Origin: Streptomyces sp. SUK 48
GTDB taxonomy: Bacteria > Actinomycetota > Actinomycetes > Streptomycetales > Streptomycetaceae
DNA length: 64,000 bases
Direction of reading: 5' to 3'
Assembly (NCBI RefSeq): GCF_009650765.1
Contig: NZ_CP045740.1
Location: 2,480,001 to 2,544,000 of the forward strand
Shown: in pieces, positions 29,765 to 38,529 of the stretch
Numbering within the stretch: the first letter of the stretch is position 1
Layout of the letters: each line of letters begins with the position of its first letter
The notes under the pieces: model-generated
The model's database searches: none
What the model saw: the letters and a program-made list of their open reading frames with translations, nothing else
What the model was told of the DNA's origin: nothing
Position numbers and translations under genes: made by a program

Positions 29765-30322
29765 ATGGGGAGGATCGACGGGCTTCAGGCCCTGGTCAGC
29801 GAGGTCCGGGCGGGGTCCCGGATCAAGTATCTGCACTTCTGGGGCCACCGCCCGCGGCCGGACGGGAGCATCGGCGCGAGCTGTCTGAGCCAGTGGTGGC
29901 CCTCACCCTTCGTGGTCGACGGCAGGCGGTACGCGACGGCGGAGCACTGGATGATGGCCGCCAAGGCCCGGCTGTTCCAGGACGCCGGGGCGGAGCGCGC
30001 GGTCCTCGCCGCAGAGCATCCCGCCCAGGCCAAGAAGGCGGGCCGGCTGGTCCGCGGCTTCGACGAGGAGACCTGGGAGCGGGAGCGGTTCCGGATCGTG
30101 GTCGAGGGCGGCGTGCACAAGTTCGCGGCCGACCCCGCGCTGCGCGCGTTCCTGCGGAACACGGGCGAGCGGGTGCTGGTCGAGGCGAGCCCGGTGGACC
30201 GGGTCTGGGGCATCGGCCTGACGGCGGACGACGAGGCGGCCCGGGACCCGGAGCGCTGGCGGGGGCTGAACCTGCTGGGCTTCGCCCTGATGGAGGCCCG
30301 GGCGGAGCTGACCGGGGAGTAG
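29765..30322 (+). CDS. NADAR-family protein (YbiA-like, DUF1768)
   Basis: 185 residues from the ATG at 29765. A GTG at 29735 would add ten residues of non-family sequence. Family motifs: LHFWGH, FVVDGRRYATAEHWMMAAKARLF (catalytic Glu in AEHWM) and VWGIGL. NADAR proteins are N-glycosidases acting on ADP-ribose-type or riboflavin-precursor substrates, and some remove ADP-ribose from nucleic acid or protein. It stands alone, divergent from the polyamine operon. Confidence 0.9.
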   Translation: MGRIDGLQALVSEVRAGSRIKYLHFWGHRPRPDGSIGASCLSQWWPSPFVVDGRRYATAEHWMMAAKARLFQDAGAERAVLAAEHPAQAKKAGRLVRGFDEETWERERFRIVVEGGVHKFAADPALRAFLRNTGERVLVEASPVDRVWGIGLTADDEAARDPERWRGLNLLGFALMEARAELTGE

Positions 30323-30430
30323 GCCGGGGGCAGGCGGGGAGTAGGCCGCGGGTAGGCGGGCGGGGGCTCAGGTACGGCGATGCCCGCCGGACCGGGTGGT
30401 TCCCCGGTCCGCGGGCATGGAGCGGAGCGG

Positions 30431-31185
30431 TCAGCCCCGGGCCGCCACCGTCGCCGGCGCCGAGACGGAGTGCAGGGAGCCGTCGTAGTACGGATCGGAG
30501 TTGGAGTGGTTCTCGTGGATCGCGGCGGTGATGCCGATCGCGAGGAGCACCATCACGGCGACGCCGACGATGATCCCGATGACGCCCATGATCAGACCGG
30601 CCTGGGCCTGGCCGTGGTTCGTCGCCTCGCCGCGCTCGGCCCGGCGCCGTCCCTTGACGCCGAAGACCACCGCGAGGACGCCCAGGATCACGGAGGCGAC
30701 GCCGTACAGGCAGAACAGGCAGATCGAGAGGATGCCGAGCACCATCGCCGCGGTGCCCATGCCGTTCTGCGGGGTCATCGGCATGCCGGTCCAGCCGTAG
30801 CCGCCGCCGGCCGGGTAGCCGGGGTAGCCGTAGCCGCCGGCGGGCGGCGCGGACACCGGGGCACACCGGGGCCGGTGGGTGCGATCGGCGGGGGCGGCAC
30901 CGGCTCACCCGTGCCGGGGGCGCCGAACGCGGGCGGGGTGGGCGCGCCGAAGCCCGGGGCGGGCTGGCCCTGCGGGGCGGGCGGGGCGAAGTGGGGCTGG
31001 GCGTACCCGCCGGTGGGCAGGTCGGTCACGGTGGCCTGCTCGTGCACCGACGGCGGCTGCGCCGGGGGCTGTCCCGCACCCGGCGCGGCGGACTGGTCCT
31101 TGTTCAGCGACAGCCCCTGCTCGGGCGGCGCCCACGGGTCGTGGCCGCCGCCGGCCGCCCCACTCGACTGCGTTCCGTCTGACAC
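30431..31185 (-). pseudogene. DUF4190 membrane protein, interrupted by a frameshift
   Basis: The start is a GTG at 31185 after GGGGGAAG (VSDGTQSSGAAGG). The Pro/Gln-rich N-terminal half runs in one frame to APTGPGVP (~30865), and the rest continues in another frame as VSAPPAGGYGYPGYP. One missing C in the C run at about 30864-30870 explains the break. The second half has two DUF4190-type helices (MVLGILSICLFCLYGVASVIL; LIMGVIGIIVGVAVMVLLAIG). Intact relatives are single proteins of ~250 residues with a disordered N-terminus and unknown function. A separate start within the second frame is possible but not favoured. Confidence 0.8.
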
Positions 31186-31263
31186 GCGTACTTCCCCCTC
31201 GGTCGTTCGTCCCGCCATGCTACGGCCTCCCCGACCCGCCCCCACCAGCCGGTCCCGCCCGCC

Positions 31264-31391
31264 CCGACCGGCCGCTCCCCCTCCCCGGCCGGCTGCTCCC
31301 GCGCGCACCGGCCGCCCGCTCCCGCTCTCCCCGACCGCCCCCTCCACCCGCGCCGACCGGCCGCTCCCACCCTCCCCGGCCGGCCCCTCCC
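31264..31391. repeat. C-rich degenerate repeats upstream of the deaminase gene
   Basis: Two similar 37-39 bp units, at 31264-31300 and 31353-31391, both beginning CCGACCGGCCGCTCCC and continuing CTCCCCGGCCGGC. Shorter related pieces lie between them. They fill the intergenic space between the DUF4190 and adenosine deaminase genes. Confidence 0.6.
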
Positions 31392-31437
31392 ACCCTCCCC
31401 AGCCCTGTCCCCCGCCCCTCCCCGCCTACGATGGCCC

Positions 31438-32577
31438 GTGACGATCAGCCGATCACCCGCGCCGCGCCCGCAAGGGCCCGTCGGCGCCCTGTTTGTTGGG
31501 GAGGACCCCTTGTCCGCCAGTTCCGTACCCGCCGCCGGCCCCGCCGACCGCGACCTGCGCGCCTTCATCGCCGGACTGCCCAAGGCCGAACTGCACGTCC
31601 ACCACGTGGGCTCCGCCTCCCCCCGCATCGTCTCGGAGCTGGCCGCGCGCCACCGCGACTCCAAGGTCCCCAGCGACCCCGAGGCCCTCGCCGAGTACTT
31701 CACCTTCACCGACTTCGCGCACTTCATCGAGGTGTACCTGTCGGTGGTGGAACTGATCCGCACCCCGGAGGACGTCCGGCTGCTCACCTTCGAGGTGGCC
31801 CGCGACCTGGCCCGCCAGCAGGTGCGCTACGCCGAGCTGACCCTCACCCCGTTCTCCTCCACCCGGCGCGGCATCGACGCGCGCGCCTTCATGGAGGCGA
31901 TCGAGGACGCCCGCAAGAGCGCGGAGGCCGAGTTCGGCACCGTGCTGCGCTGGTGCTTCGACATCCCCGGGGAGGCCGGGCTGGAGTCGGCGGAGGAGAC
32001 CGTGCGGCTCGCCACCGACGACCGGCTCCGGCCGGAGGGCCTGGTGTCGTTCGGGCTCGGCGGGCCAGAGATCGGCGTCCCCCGCCCGCAGTTCAAGCCG
32101 TTCTTCGACCGGGCCATCGCGGCCGGTCTGCGCTCGGTGCCGCACTCCGGCGAGACCACGGGCCCGCAGTCGGTGTGGGACGCGCTGAACGAGCTGGGCG
32201 CCGAGCGCATCGGGCACGGCACCAGCTCCGCGCAGGACCCGGCGCTGCTCGCGCACCTCGCCGAGCGGCGCATCCCGCTGGAGGTCTGCCCGACCTCCAA
32301 CATCGCCACCCGCGCGGTGCGCACCCTGGACGAGCACCCGATCCGGCAGTTCGCGCAGGCCGGGGTGCTGATCACGGTCAACTCGGACGACCCGCCGATG
32401 TTCGGCACCGACCTCAACAACGAGTACGCGGTGGCCGCCCGCCTCCTCGACCTGGACGAGCGCGGCGTCGCGGACCTCGCGAAGAACGCGGTGGAGGCGT
32501 CCTTCCTGGACCCGGCGGGCAAGGCGCGGCTCGCGGCGGAGATCGACACGTACACCGCCGGCCGGCTCGCCGGCTGA
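31438..32577 (+). CDS. add: Adenosine deaminase
   Basis: 379 residues, amidohydrolase TIM barrel. Zinc and substrate motifs: ELHVHHVGS (HxH), SFGLGGPE, VPHSGETTG (His/Glu), ERIGHGTS and NSDDPPMFGT (metal Asp). It deaminates adenosine or deoxyadenosine to inosine. The GTG at 31438 lies 5 bp after TACGAT (31427-31432) and could be leaderless. A TTG at 31510 with a strong GGGGAGG site is an alternative that would drop 24 residues of low family similarity. The GDPD gene follows by 23 bp. Confidence 0.9.
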   Translation: MTISRSPAPRPQGPVGALFVGEDPLSASSVPAAGPADRDLRAFIAGLPKAELHVHHVGSASPRIVSELAARHRDSKVPSDPEALAEYFTFTDFAHFIEVYLSVVELIRTPEDVRLLTFEVARDLARQQVRYAELTLTPFSSTRRGIDARAFMEAIEDARKSAEAEFGTVLRWCFDIPGEAGLESAEETVRLATDDRLRPEGLVSFGLGGPEIGVPRPQFKPFFDRAIAAGLRSVPHSGETTGPQSVWDALNELGAERIGHGTSSAQDPALLAHLAERRIPLEVCPTSNIATRAVRTLDEHPIRQFAQAGVLITVNSDDPPMFGTDLNNEYAVAARLLDLDERGVADLAKNAVEASFLDPAGKARLAAEIDTYTAGRLAG

Positions 32578-32600
32578 GGCACACCACGATCCGCACCACA

Positions 32601-33293
32601 ATGGAGGCCATGCAGACCGTGACCGCCGTGGCCCACCGCGGCGACCCCTACCGCTTCCGTGAGAACACCCTCGACTCGCTGCGCTCCGGTCTCGACCGGG
32701 GCGCGGACGCCGTCGAGCTCGATGTCCGGCTCACCCGCGACGGCGTGCCCGTGCTGCTGCACGACGACACGCCGAAGCGGCTGTGGGAGGTGGACCGGCC
32801 GCTGAGCGCGCTGTCCGCCGAGGAGCTGCGCGGGCTCACCGGCGGCGGGGTGCCGACGCTGGCCGAGGCGCTCGCCGCGACCGGGGAGAGCCGGGTGATG
32901 GTGGATCTGTGCGGGCGGGTGACGCGGCGGACGATGGACCGGATCCTGGACGTGGTCCGGCAGAGCGGGGCAGGGGAGCGGGTGTACTACAGCGCGGGCG
33001 CGGAGACGATGCTCACCGTGCGCGCCGCGGACCCGGCCGCGGAGATCGCGCTGACCTGGACCACCCTGGCCCCGCCGCGCCCCGCGCTGCTGGCCGCGAT
33101 CAACCCCCGCTGGCTCAACTACCGCTTCTCCCTGGTCGACCACGACCTGATCGCCCAGGTGCACCGCGCCGGCCGGCTCGTCTCGGTGTGGACCCCGGAC
33201 ACCCGGCGCTCCCTGCGCCGGCTGATGGCCCTGGGCGTCGACTCGATCACCACGAACCGCATCGACGTCCTGCACGAGCTGCGCTCCCGCTAG
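32601..33293 (+). CDS. Glycerophosphodiester phosphodiesterase
   Basis: 230 residues, GDPD family. Catalytic His-Arg in AVAHRGDPYRFRENT, the metal residues in GADAVELDVRLTRDG and the second His in VLLHDDTPKRLW. C-terminal SVWTPDTRRSLRRLMALGVDSITTNRID fits the barrel end. Cytoplasmic, hydrolysing glycerophosphodiesters to glycerol-3-phosphate and an alcohol. The ATG at 32601 is used. The ATG at 32610 is too close to GGAGG. It overlaps the convergent RR-PP2C gene by the shared palindrome CTAG (33290-33293). Confidence 0.9.
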   Translation: MEAMQTVTAVAHRGDPYRFRENTLDSLRSGLDRGADAVELDVRLTRDGVPVLLHDDTPKRLWEVDRPLSALSAEELRGLTGGGVPTLAEALAATGESRVMVDLCGRVTRRTMDRILDVVRQSGAGERVYYSAGAETMLTVRAADPAAEIALTWTTLAPPRPALLAAINPRWLNYRFSLVDHDLIAQVHRAGRLVSVWTPDTRRSLRRLMALGVDSITTNRIDVLHELRSR

Positions 33294-34897
33294 GACGCGC
33301 GGTCCGCCCGCCGCGTGCACGGCCTGTTCAGCCGCACGGCCATCAGGGCCACGTCGTCGCTGCCGTCGGGGGTCAGGCCCTGGAGGAGGTGGGCACACGC
33401 CTCCTCCGGGTCCGCGGGGGCCGCCCGGACCACCGCGTCGAGGCGTTCCAGGGAGCGTTCCAGGTCCTCGTGCCGGCGCTCGATCAGTCCGTCGGTGACG
33501 AGGACGACCAGGGTCCCGGGCGCCAGGGTGAGCCGGCGGGCGGGCGGATGGGGCAGTCCGAGGCCGAGCAGGGGGCCGTGCTCGCGCACATAGCGGGTCG
33601 TCCCGTCCGGACTTCGCAGCAGCGGCGGCAGATGGCCGGCGTTCGCGACATGGACGAGGTGGGTGTCGAACTCGATCAGCAGGACGCAGAGCGTGACGGT
33701 CGCGCCCGGCGCCACGGACGTGATCAGGTGGTCGAGGCGGTCCAGGATCGCCTCGGGTGAGTGGCCCTCGACGGCGTAGGCGCGCAGCGCGTGGCGGACC
33801 TGGCCCATCACCATGGCGGCGTCGAGGGAGTGCCCGGCCACGTCGCCGACGGCCACCACCAGCCCGTCGGGCGTGCTGATCGCCTCGTAGAAGTCGCCGC
33901 CTATCTCGGTGCGTTCGCTGGCGGGCAGATAGCGCACGGCCAGATCCGCCCGGGCGGTCTCCGGCAGCCGCTCCGGCAGGAAGCTCCGCTGGAGGGTGAG
34001 GGCGAGGGCGTGTTCCTCGCTGAAGCTGCGCAGCGCCTCCAGCGCGAGCGCGCTGGCCTGGGTGAGCTGGGTCAGCAGCTGCTCGTCGTCCTGGGTGGTG
34101 ACGGCGTCCACCGGCGCCACGATCGCCACGGGCGGCCGGTCGGCCCGGGTGCGGCCGATGACGGTGCGCCGCCGGGCGGGCTCCCCCAGCGCGGGCGGCA
34201 GCGGGAGCAGGTCCAGGTCGGGCAGCTCGGCGTCCTCGTCGCCCGGCCGGTGGGGCAGGGCGGTCGTCGTCGTGTGCGCCCCCGCTCCTCGTTCGCGCCG
34301 GGTGCGGGCGATCAGGGGGGTGCCCTGCGGGGTGGTGAGGAGTGCGGCCACGTCGCGGCGCAGGACGGCGGCGGCGCCCTCGGCCGTCACCTTGGCCAGC
34401 TCCTGGGCGTCGGCGGCGCTGTACATCGCCAGGGTGGTGCGGTTGAGCAGGTGCAGCCGGTCCGCGAGGAGTTCGGCGCGGCGGCGGGCGCGGGCGTAGC
34501 GCAGGGTCGCCGTGACCGTCGCGAGCAGCTCGTCGGGGGCGACGGGCTCCACGAGGTAGGCGTCGGCGCCGCGGTAGAGCCCCTGGGCCCGGTCGTGCAC
34601 GCTGATGGCCGAGGCGGAGATGTTGATGACGGGCAGGGCCGCGGTGGCGGGGTTGCTCTTGATGCGTTCGCACACCTCGAAACCCGTCATGTCGGGCAGT
34701 CCCACGTCGATGATGGCGATCTCCGGCCCGGGGCAGAGGCCGTCGAGCAGTTCGAGCGCGCGGGTGGCGTCCTCCGCCTCGGTGACGTGGTGCCCGCCGC
34801 GGCGCAGCGTGGTGGACAGGACGTACCGGTTGGTGGAGAGGTCGTCGACCACCAGGATGTGCGCGGGGGCGTGGTCCGGGTCGGGCTGGTGGTTCAT
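33290..34897 (-). CDS. Response regulator with PP2C (SpoIIE/RsbU) phosphatase output
   Basis: 535 residues. Residues 1-125 are a receiver domain with phospho-acceptor Asp in IAIIDVGLPDM, preceded by ILVVDDLSTNR. A GAF-like middle (~150-300) leads to the PP2C domain with YLPASERTEIGGDFYEA, VAVGDVAGHSLDAA and LVLVTDGLIERR, which hold the metal aspartates. Phosphorylation would control dephosphorylation of a STAS-domain anti-sigma antagonist. Its ATG overlaps the hybrid kinase stop by 4 nt. Last gene of the six-gene stressosome operon. Confidence 0.92.
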   Translation of the reverse strand: MNHQPDPDHAPAHILVVDDLSTNRYVLSTTLRRGGHHVTEAEDATRALELLDGLCPGPEIAIIDVGLPDMTGFEVCERIKSNPATAALPVINISASAISVHDRAQGLYRGADAYLVEPVAPDELLATVTATLRYARARRRAELLADRLHLLNRTTLAMYSAADAQELAKVTAEGAAAVLRRDVAALLTTPQGTPLIARTRRERGAGAHTTTTALPHRPGDEDAELPDLDLLPLPPALGEPARRRTVIGRTRADRPPVAIVAPVDAVTTQDDEQLLTQLTQASALALEALRSFSEEHALALTLQRSFLPERLPETARADLAVRYLPASERTEIGGDFYEAISTPDGLVVAVGDVAGHSLDAAMVMGQVRHALRAYAVEGHSPEAILDRLDHLITSVAPGATVTLCVLLIEFDTHLVHVANAGHLPPLLRSPDGTTRYVREHGPLLGLGLPHPPARRLTLAPGTLVVLVTDGLIERRHEDLERSLERLDAVVRAAPADPEEACAHLLQGLTPDGSDDVALMAVRLNRPCTRRADRAS

Positions 34898-36708
34898 CGA
34901 CGTTCCTCGGCGGGGGACGGCAGCGGAGACCGGGCGGCCGGCCGTCGGGCGGCCGCCGTGTACTCCTCCTGCCCCAGACTGGCGGCGAGGATCGCCGGGG
35001 TGAGGCGGGACTTGTTCAGCACGGCGCGGACCGGGGCGAGGCGTACGTGGTCCACGTCGGCGGGTTCCAGCGCGGTGACGACGATCACGGGCACCTCGGC
35101 GGTGGCCGGGCAGTCGGCCAGTCGCCGCCGCACCTGGTAGCCGCTCGCGCCGGGCATGTTGAGGTCGAGTACGACGACGTCCGGCCGCTCGTGTTCGACG
35201 GCGGCGACGACGGCTTCGCTGTCGGTGAGCACGGTGACGGACCCGGCGAGTTCCGCCAGCAGGGCCCGGAAGCCGGTCAGCCACGCCTCGTCGTCGTCGA
35301 CGACCAGCACGGAGCGCACCACGGGCGCCGTCTCGCGCGGCGGCGGGAGGAGGGCCGGGATGTCGATGACGACCCGGGTGCCCTGTCCCACCTCGCTGTC
35401 GAGCGTCAGGGTGCCCTTCAGCAGCTCGGTCAGCCGGCGGGCGTAGGGCAGTCCGAGGCCGGTGCCCGCCCGGCCGCGCTGGTGCGGCCCCCGTACCTGG
35501 TAGAACTCCTCGAAGACGCGGTCGAGTTCGTCGGCCGGAATCCCGACCCCGGTGTCGCGGACCGTGAGGACGAGGCGCGGCCCGCGCTCGTCCTCCTGCT
35601 CGGTGATGTCGAGCTGGACCGAGCCCTCGACGGTGAACTTCAGCGCGTTCGACAGCACGTTGCGCAGGATGCGGGTCAGCATGACCTCGTCCGTGACCAG
35701 GGGCGCCCGCTGGATGTGGTCCGGGATGCGCAGCGCGACGCCGGCCTGCGTGGTGCCCCGCAGCGTGCCGCGCAACTGGTGCAGCAGCGCCCGCAGATCG
35801 GTCGCGGCGGGCTGGGGTTCGAGGCGGCCCGACTCCGCCTTGGCGACGTCGAGCAGTTCGTCCACGAGCGCGAGCAGGGTGCTGCCCGACGCCTGGACGA
35901 GCGCGATCTGCTGGCGCTGCTCGTCGGTCAGCGGCTCCGCGCGGGAGTCGAGCAGCAGCCGGGCCAGGGCGATGACCGAGTTCACCGGGGAGCGCAGCTC
36001 ATGGCTGACGTTGGCCCAGAAACGGGTCTTGTACGCGTGGGCGAGTTCGAGCTGCCGGGTCTTGTCCTCCAGTTCGGCGTAGAGCGCGACCACCCCGCTG
36101 TTGGTGGCCTGGAGTTCGCTCGTCAGCTCGGAGTACAGCGCCATGACACCGGCGTTCGTCTCCTCCAGCTCCGCGTTCAGCCGCTGGAGTTCCTCCTGCT
36201 GGTGCTGGGACTCCTCCAGGGCGGCCAGCAGCTGGTGGTTCTGGGTGCGCAGGGTCTCCACCAGGTCGGCCCGCGAGTCGTCGCCGGCGAGCCTGCCGCG
36301 CAGTTCGAGGGCCAGCTCCCCGAGGGCCGCGGCGGGTGTGGGCGTGCGCTGCGCGAGCAGGAGTTCCTGTCCGGTGCCGTCCGGCGCGGACCGCAGCCCG
36401 CTGTCGTCCAGCAGGCGGCCGGCCGCGTCCAGCAGGCGCGACGGCGGCCGGGAGGCGCCCCGCCAGCCGAGGCGTACGGCCAGCACGACGGTGCCGGAGC
36501 CCTCCAGGCACAGCCGCGCGGTGAGGCCGGGCGCACCCAGCAGGCTCTCCCCGGCCTCGCTCACGACGGTGGTCATCCGTACCAGCGGGCTGCCGGTCAG
36601 CCCGGCGGCCCGGCACACCGACTGGGTGGACCGGCGCAGGGCGATCACATCGCTCCCCTCCCGCAGGGCGATCGTGAACACCTCGTGGCCGGCCGGCCCC
36701 GGGGTCAT
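34894..36708 (-). CDS. Hybrid sensor kinase/response regulator with RsbT-like N-terminus
   Basis: 604 residues. The first ~130 residues look like a degenerate RsbT/anti-sigma ATPase. A coiled-coil follows (ESQHQQEELQRLNAELEETN), then the HisKA box with phospho-His in NVSHELRSPVNSV, and the HATPase with NVLSNALKF, DTGVGIP and GTGLGLPYAR. A C-terminal receiver has Asp in VVVLDLNMPGASG and Lys in LNKSRL. No membrane helix, so it senses a cytoplasmic signal, possibly from the stressosome. It overlaps both neighbours by 4 nt. The frame reaching 37509 is a shadow. Confidence 0.92.
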   Translation of the reverse strand: MTPGPAGHEVFTIALREGSDVIALRRSTQSVCRAAGLTGSPLVRMTTVVSEAGESLLGAPGLTARLCLEGSGTVVLAVRLGWRGASRPPSRLLDAAGRLLDDSGLRSAPDGTGQELLLAQRTPTPAAALGELALELRGRLAGDDSRADLVETLRTQNHQLLAALEESQHQQEELQRLNAELEETNAGVMALYSELTSELQATNSGVVALYAELEDKTRQLELAHAYKTRFWANVSHELRSPVNSVIALARLLLDSRAEPLTDEQRQQIALVQASGSTLLALVDELLDVAKAESGRLEPQPAATDLRALLHQLRGTLRGTTQAGVALRIPDHIQRAPLVTDEVMLTRILRNVLSNALKFTVEGSVQLDITEQEDERGPRLVLTVRDTGVGIPADELDRVFEEFYQVRGPHQRGRAGTGLGLPYARRLTELLKGTLTLDSEVGQGTRVVIDIPALLPPPRETAPVVRSVLVVDDDEAWLTGFRALLAELAGSVTVLTDSEAVVAAVEHERPDVVVLDLNMPGASGYQVRRRLADCPATAEVPVIVVTALEPADVDHVRLAPVRAVLNKSRLTPAILAASLGQEEYTAAARRPAARSPLPSPAEERR

Positions 36709-37748
36709 GGCCGCTGCCCACGCACGGCGACCACGATTCCGGCGTCGTCCCTGCGTACGGCGGCCTGGTTGAGGATCTGCGCGGCGACCAGCGAGGGGTC
36801 CTGGCCGAACAGACCGGGGAGGTCCGCCGGCTTCCAGCGGTCGCTGAGGCCGTCGGAGTGCATGACGAGGGCGGACCCGGGCGGGAACGCGGCCTCGAAG
36901 GTCCGCAGGCGGGGCAGTTGCGCGCCCGCGATCCCGGGCACGGACAGCAGCCCGCTGCGGCCGCCCTCGGTGGCGACCAGCGCGCTGATGTTGCCGACCC
37001 CGCTCAGCCGTACCCGCTCCTCCCCCAGGTCGACCAGGGCGATCGCCACGGCCGCCCCGCGCGTCCCGCGCAGGCCGAGGTGCACGTCCCCGAGGACGGC
37101 CGCCGGATCCATGTGCCGGCTGTCGCGGAACGCCTCCCGGGCCCGGTCGGCGGCCCGCGCCGCGAGCGGCCCGTGGCCGAGCCCGTCGCACATCATCAGC
37201 GTCAGGGCGCCCGGGCCGTGGCCGCCGACCGCGCGCACGGCCCAGGAGTCCCCGCACACCTGCTCGCCGGTGATCGGGCGGGTCAGCCCGCCGGTCGCCA
37301 CCGGCTCCGGGCGCGCCCCGTCGGCCGGGCCCGCCCAGAAGCGCGCGTAGACGACCGTGCCGCGCCCGCGCAGGGAGTGCACCCCGGACTCGTCGGCCAG
37401 CCGCCCGATGGCGCCCAGGCCGATGCCCAGGGTGCCGGTGGCGGACGTGCCGTCGCGCAGTGCCCGGGGGACGTCGTCGATGCCGGGCCCGTTGTCGAGG
37501 GAGAGGCACTCCACGGCCGCGCGGTCACGGGCGCGCACCACCCGCAGGGCGAGCGCGCCGTCGTGGGCGTGCTTGAGCAGATTGGTCGCCAGCTCCGTGA
37601 CGCACAGTTCGAGGCGGGCCGTGTGCTCAGGGGAGAGGTGGACGCCACGGGCGAGCTGGGCGGCCTGATGACGTGCGGCGGCCGCCAGCGCGACATCCGC
37701 GCGCAGCCAGCAGACATCGCCGGCCTCGGCGACGAAGGTGCTGGTCAC
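36705..37748 (-). CDS. ATPase-PP2C fusion protein (RsbX/SpoIIE-like)
   Basis: 347 residues. The N-terminal GHKL ATPase (residues ~1-135) shows ELATNLLKHAHDG, DNGPGID and GIGLGAIGRLADES. The C-terminal PP2C domain has MMCDGLGHGPLAARAADRA and MHSDGLSDRW. The GTG at 37748 is chosen because it overlaps the rsbT stop (GTGA), matching every other junction in the operon. An upstream GTG at 37757 is possible. It may dephosphorylate RsbS/RsbR, as RsbX does, and its ATPase half may add kinase or binding activity. Confidence 0.9.
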   Translation of the reverse strand: MTSTFVAEAGDVCWLRADVALAAAARHQAAQLARGVHLSPEHTARLELCVTELATNLLKHAHDGALALRVVRARDRAAVECLSLDNGPGIDDVPRALRDGTSATGTLGIGLGAIGRLADESGVHSLRGRGTVVYARFWAGPADGARPEPVATGGLTRPITGEQVCGDSWAVRAVGGHGPGALTLMMCDGLGHGPLAARAADRAREAFRDSRHMDPAAVLGDVHLGLRGTRGAAVAIALVDLGEERVRLSGVGNISALVATEGGRSGLLSVPGIAGAQLPRLRTFEAAFPPGSALVMHSDGLSDRWKPADLPGLFGQDPSLVAAQILNQAAVRRDDAGIVVAVRGQRP

Positions 37749-38164
37749 CTGCCCCACTTCACAATGCGCACCGTGGTGCCCGACGGCCCCGTCTCGATGT
37801 CGAACTCGTCCACGAGCCGCTTGGCCCCGCTGAGTCCGAGTCCCATGCCGTTGCCCGAGGTCCAGCCGTCGGTCATCGCCACCTCGATGTCCGGGATGCC
37901 CGGTCCCTGGTCGCGGAACTCCACGAAGATCCCGGAGCGGCCCCCGTCCGTGACGGCCGCCACGCGCACCACGCCACCGCCGCCGTAGATCAGCATGTTG
38001 CGGCCCAGCTCGCTGGCCGCGGTGACCAGCTTCGTCTGGTGCACGAGCGACATGCCGCTGCGCTGGGAGAGGGTGCGCACGGTCTGCCGCGCGGAGACGA
38101 CATCGCTGCTGTTGGCGACCGGTATGGCCTCGGCCACGACGTTCGTGGCGCCGAAGTCCCTCAT
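37745..38164 (-). CDS. rsbT: Stressosome serine kinase RsbT
   Basis: 139 residues, single GHKL ATPase domain. The N box is SELGRNMLIYGGGG, followed by DQGPGIPDIEVAM and GNGMGLGLSGAKRLVDEFDI, as in Bacillus RsbT. RsbT phosphorylates RsbS and RsbR in the stressosome and, once released, activates a PP2C phosphatase. ATG overlaps the rsbS stop (ATGA 38161-38164). Confidence 0.93.
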   Translation of the reverse strand: MRDFGATNVVAEAIPVANSSDVVSARQTVRTLSQRSGMSLVHQTKLVTAASELGRNMLIYGGGGVVRVAAVTDGGRSGIFVEFRDQGPGIPDIEVAMTDGWTSGNGMGLGLSGAKRLVDEFDIETGPSGTTVRIVKWGR

Positions 38165-38529
38165 GCGCGTTCTGCGCCGAGGCGGCGCAGCAGCTTCAGA
38201 CCGCGCTCGAGGTTGAGAGCGGTACGGACTCCGTTGAGGGACAGCCCCAGCTCGACGAGGGTCATGGCGACGGCGGGCCGCATGCCGACGACGATGGTCT
38301 CGGCGCCGAGGACCCGGGAGATGGAGGCGTTGGTGGCCAGCATGCGGCCCACGAACGAGTCCACGATCTCCAGGGCCGAGATGTCGATGACGACACCCTT
38401 GGCCCCCGTGTCCACGATCCGGTTGGACAGGTCCTCCTGGAGGTCCATCACCATCTGGTCCTCCAGATCCGTCTGGATGGACACCAGGAGGGTCTCGCCG
38501 ATCTTGAGGACGGGAACGCGGTCGGTCAC
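38161..38529 (-). CDS. rsbS: Stressosome STAS protein RsbS
   Basis: 122 residues consisting of one STAS domain. VVIDISALEIVDSFVGRML contains the likely phosphorylatable Ser (IVDSF), aligning with Bacillus RsbS Ser59. GAETIVVGMRPAVAMTLVELG is the second conserved segment. Forms the stressosome core with RsbR and holds RsbT. The GTG start overlaps the rsbR stop (GTGA 38526-38529). Confidence 0.93.
   Translation of the reverse strand: MTDRVPVLKIGETLLVSIQTDLEDQMVMDLQEDLSNRIVDTGAKGVVIDISALEIVDSFVGRMLATNASISRVLGAETIVVGMRPAVAMTLVELGLSLNGVRTALNLERGLKLLRRLGAERA

Noticed and set aside
34894..37509. Extension of the hybrid kinase frame to 37509
   Set aside because: The extra N-terminal ~270 residues are the wrong-frame reading of the ATPase-PP2C gene. 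The ATG at 36708 overlaps the preceding stop as elsewhere in the operon.
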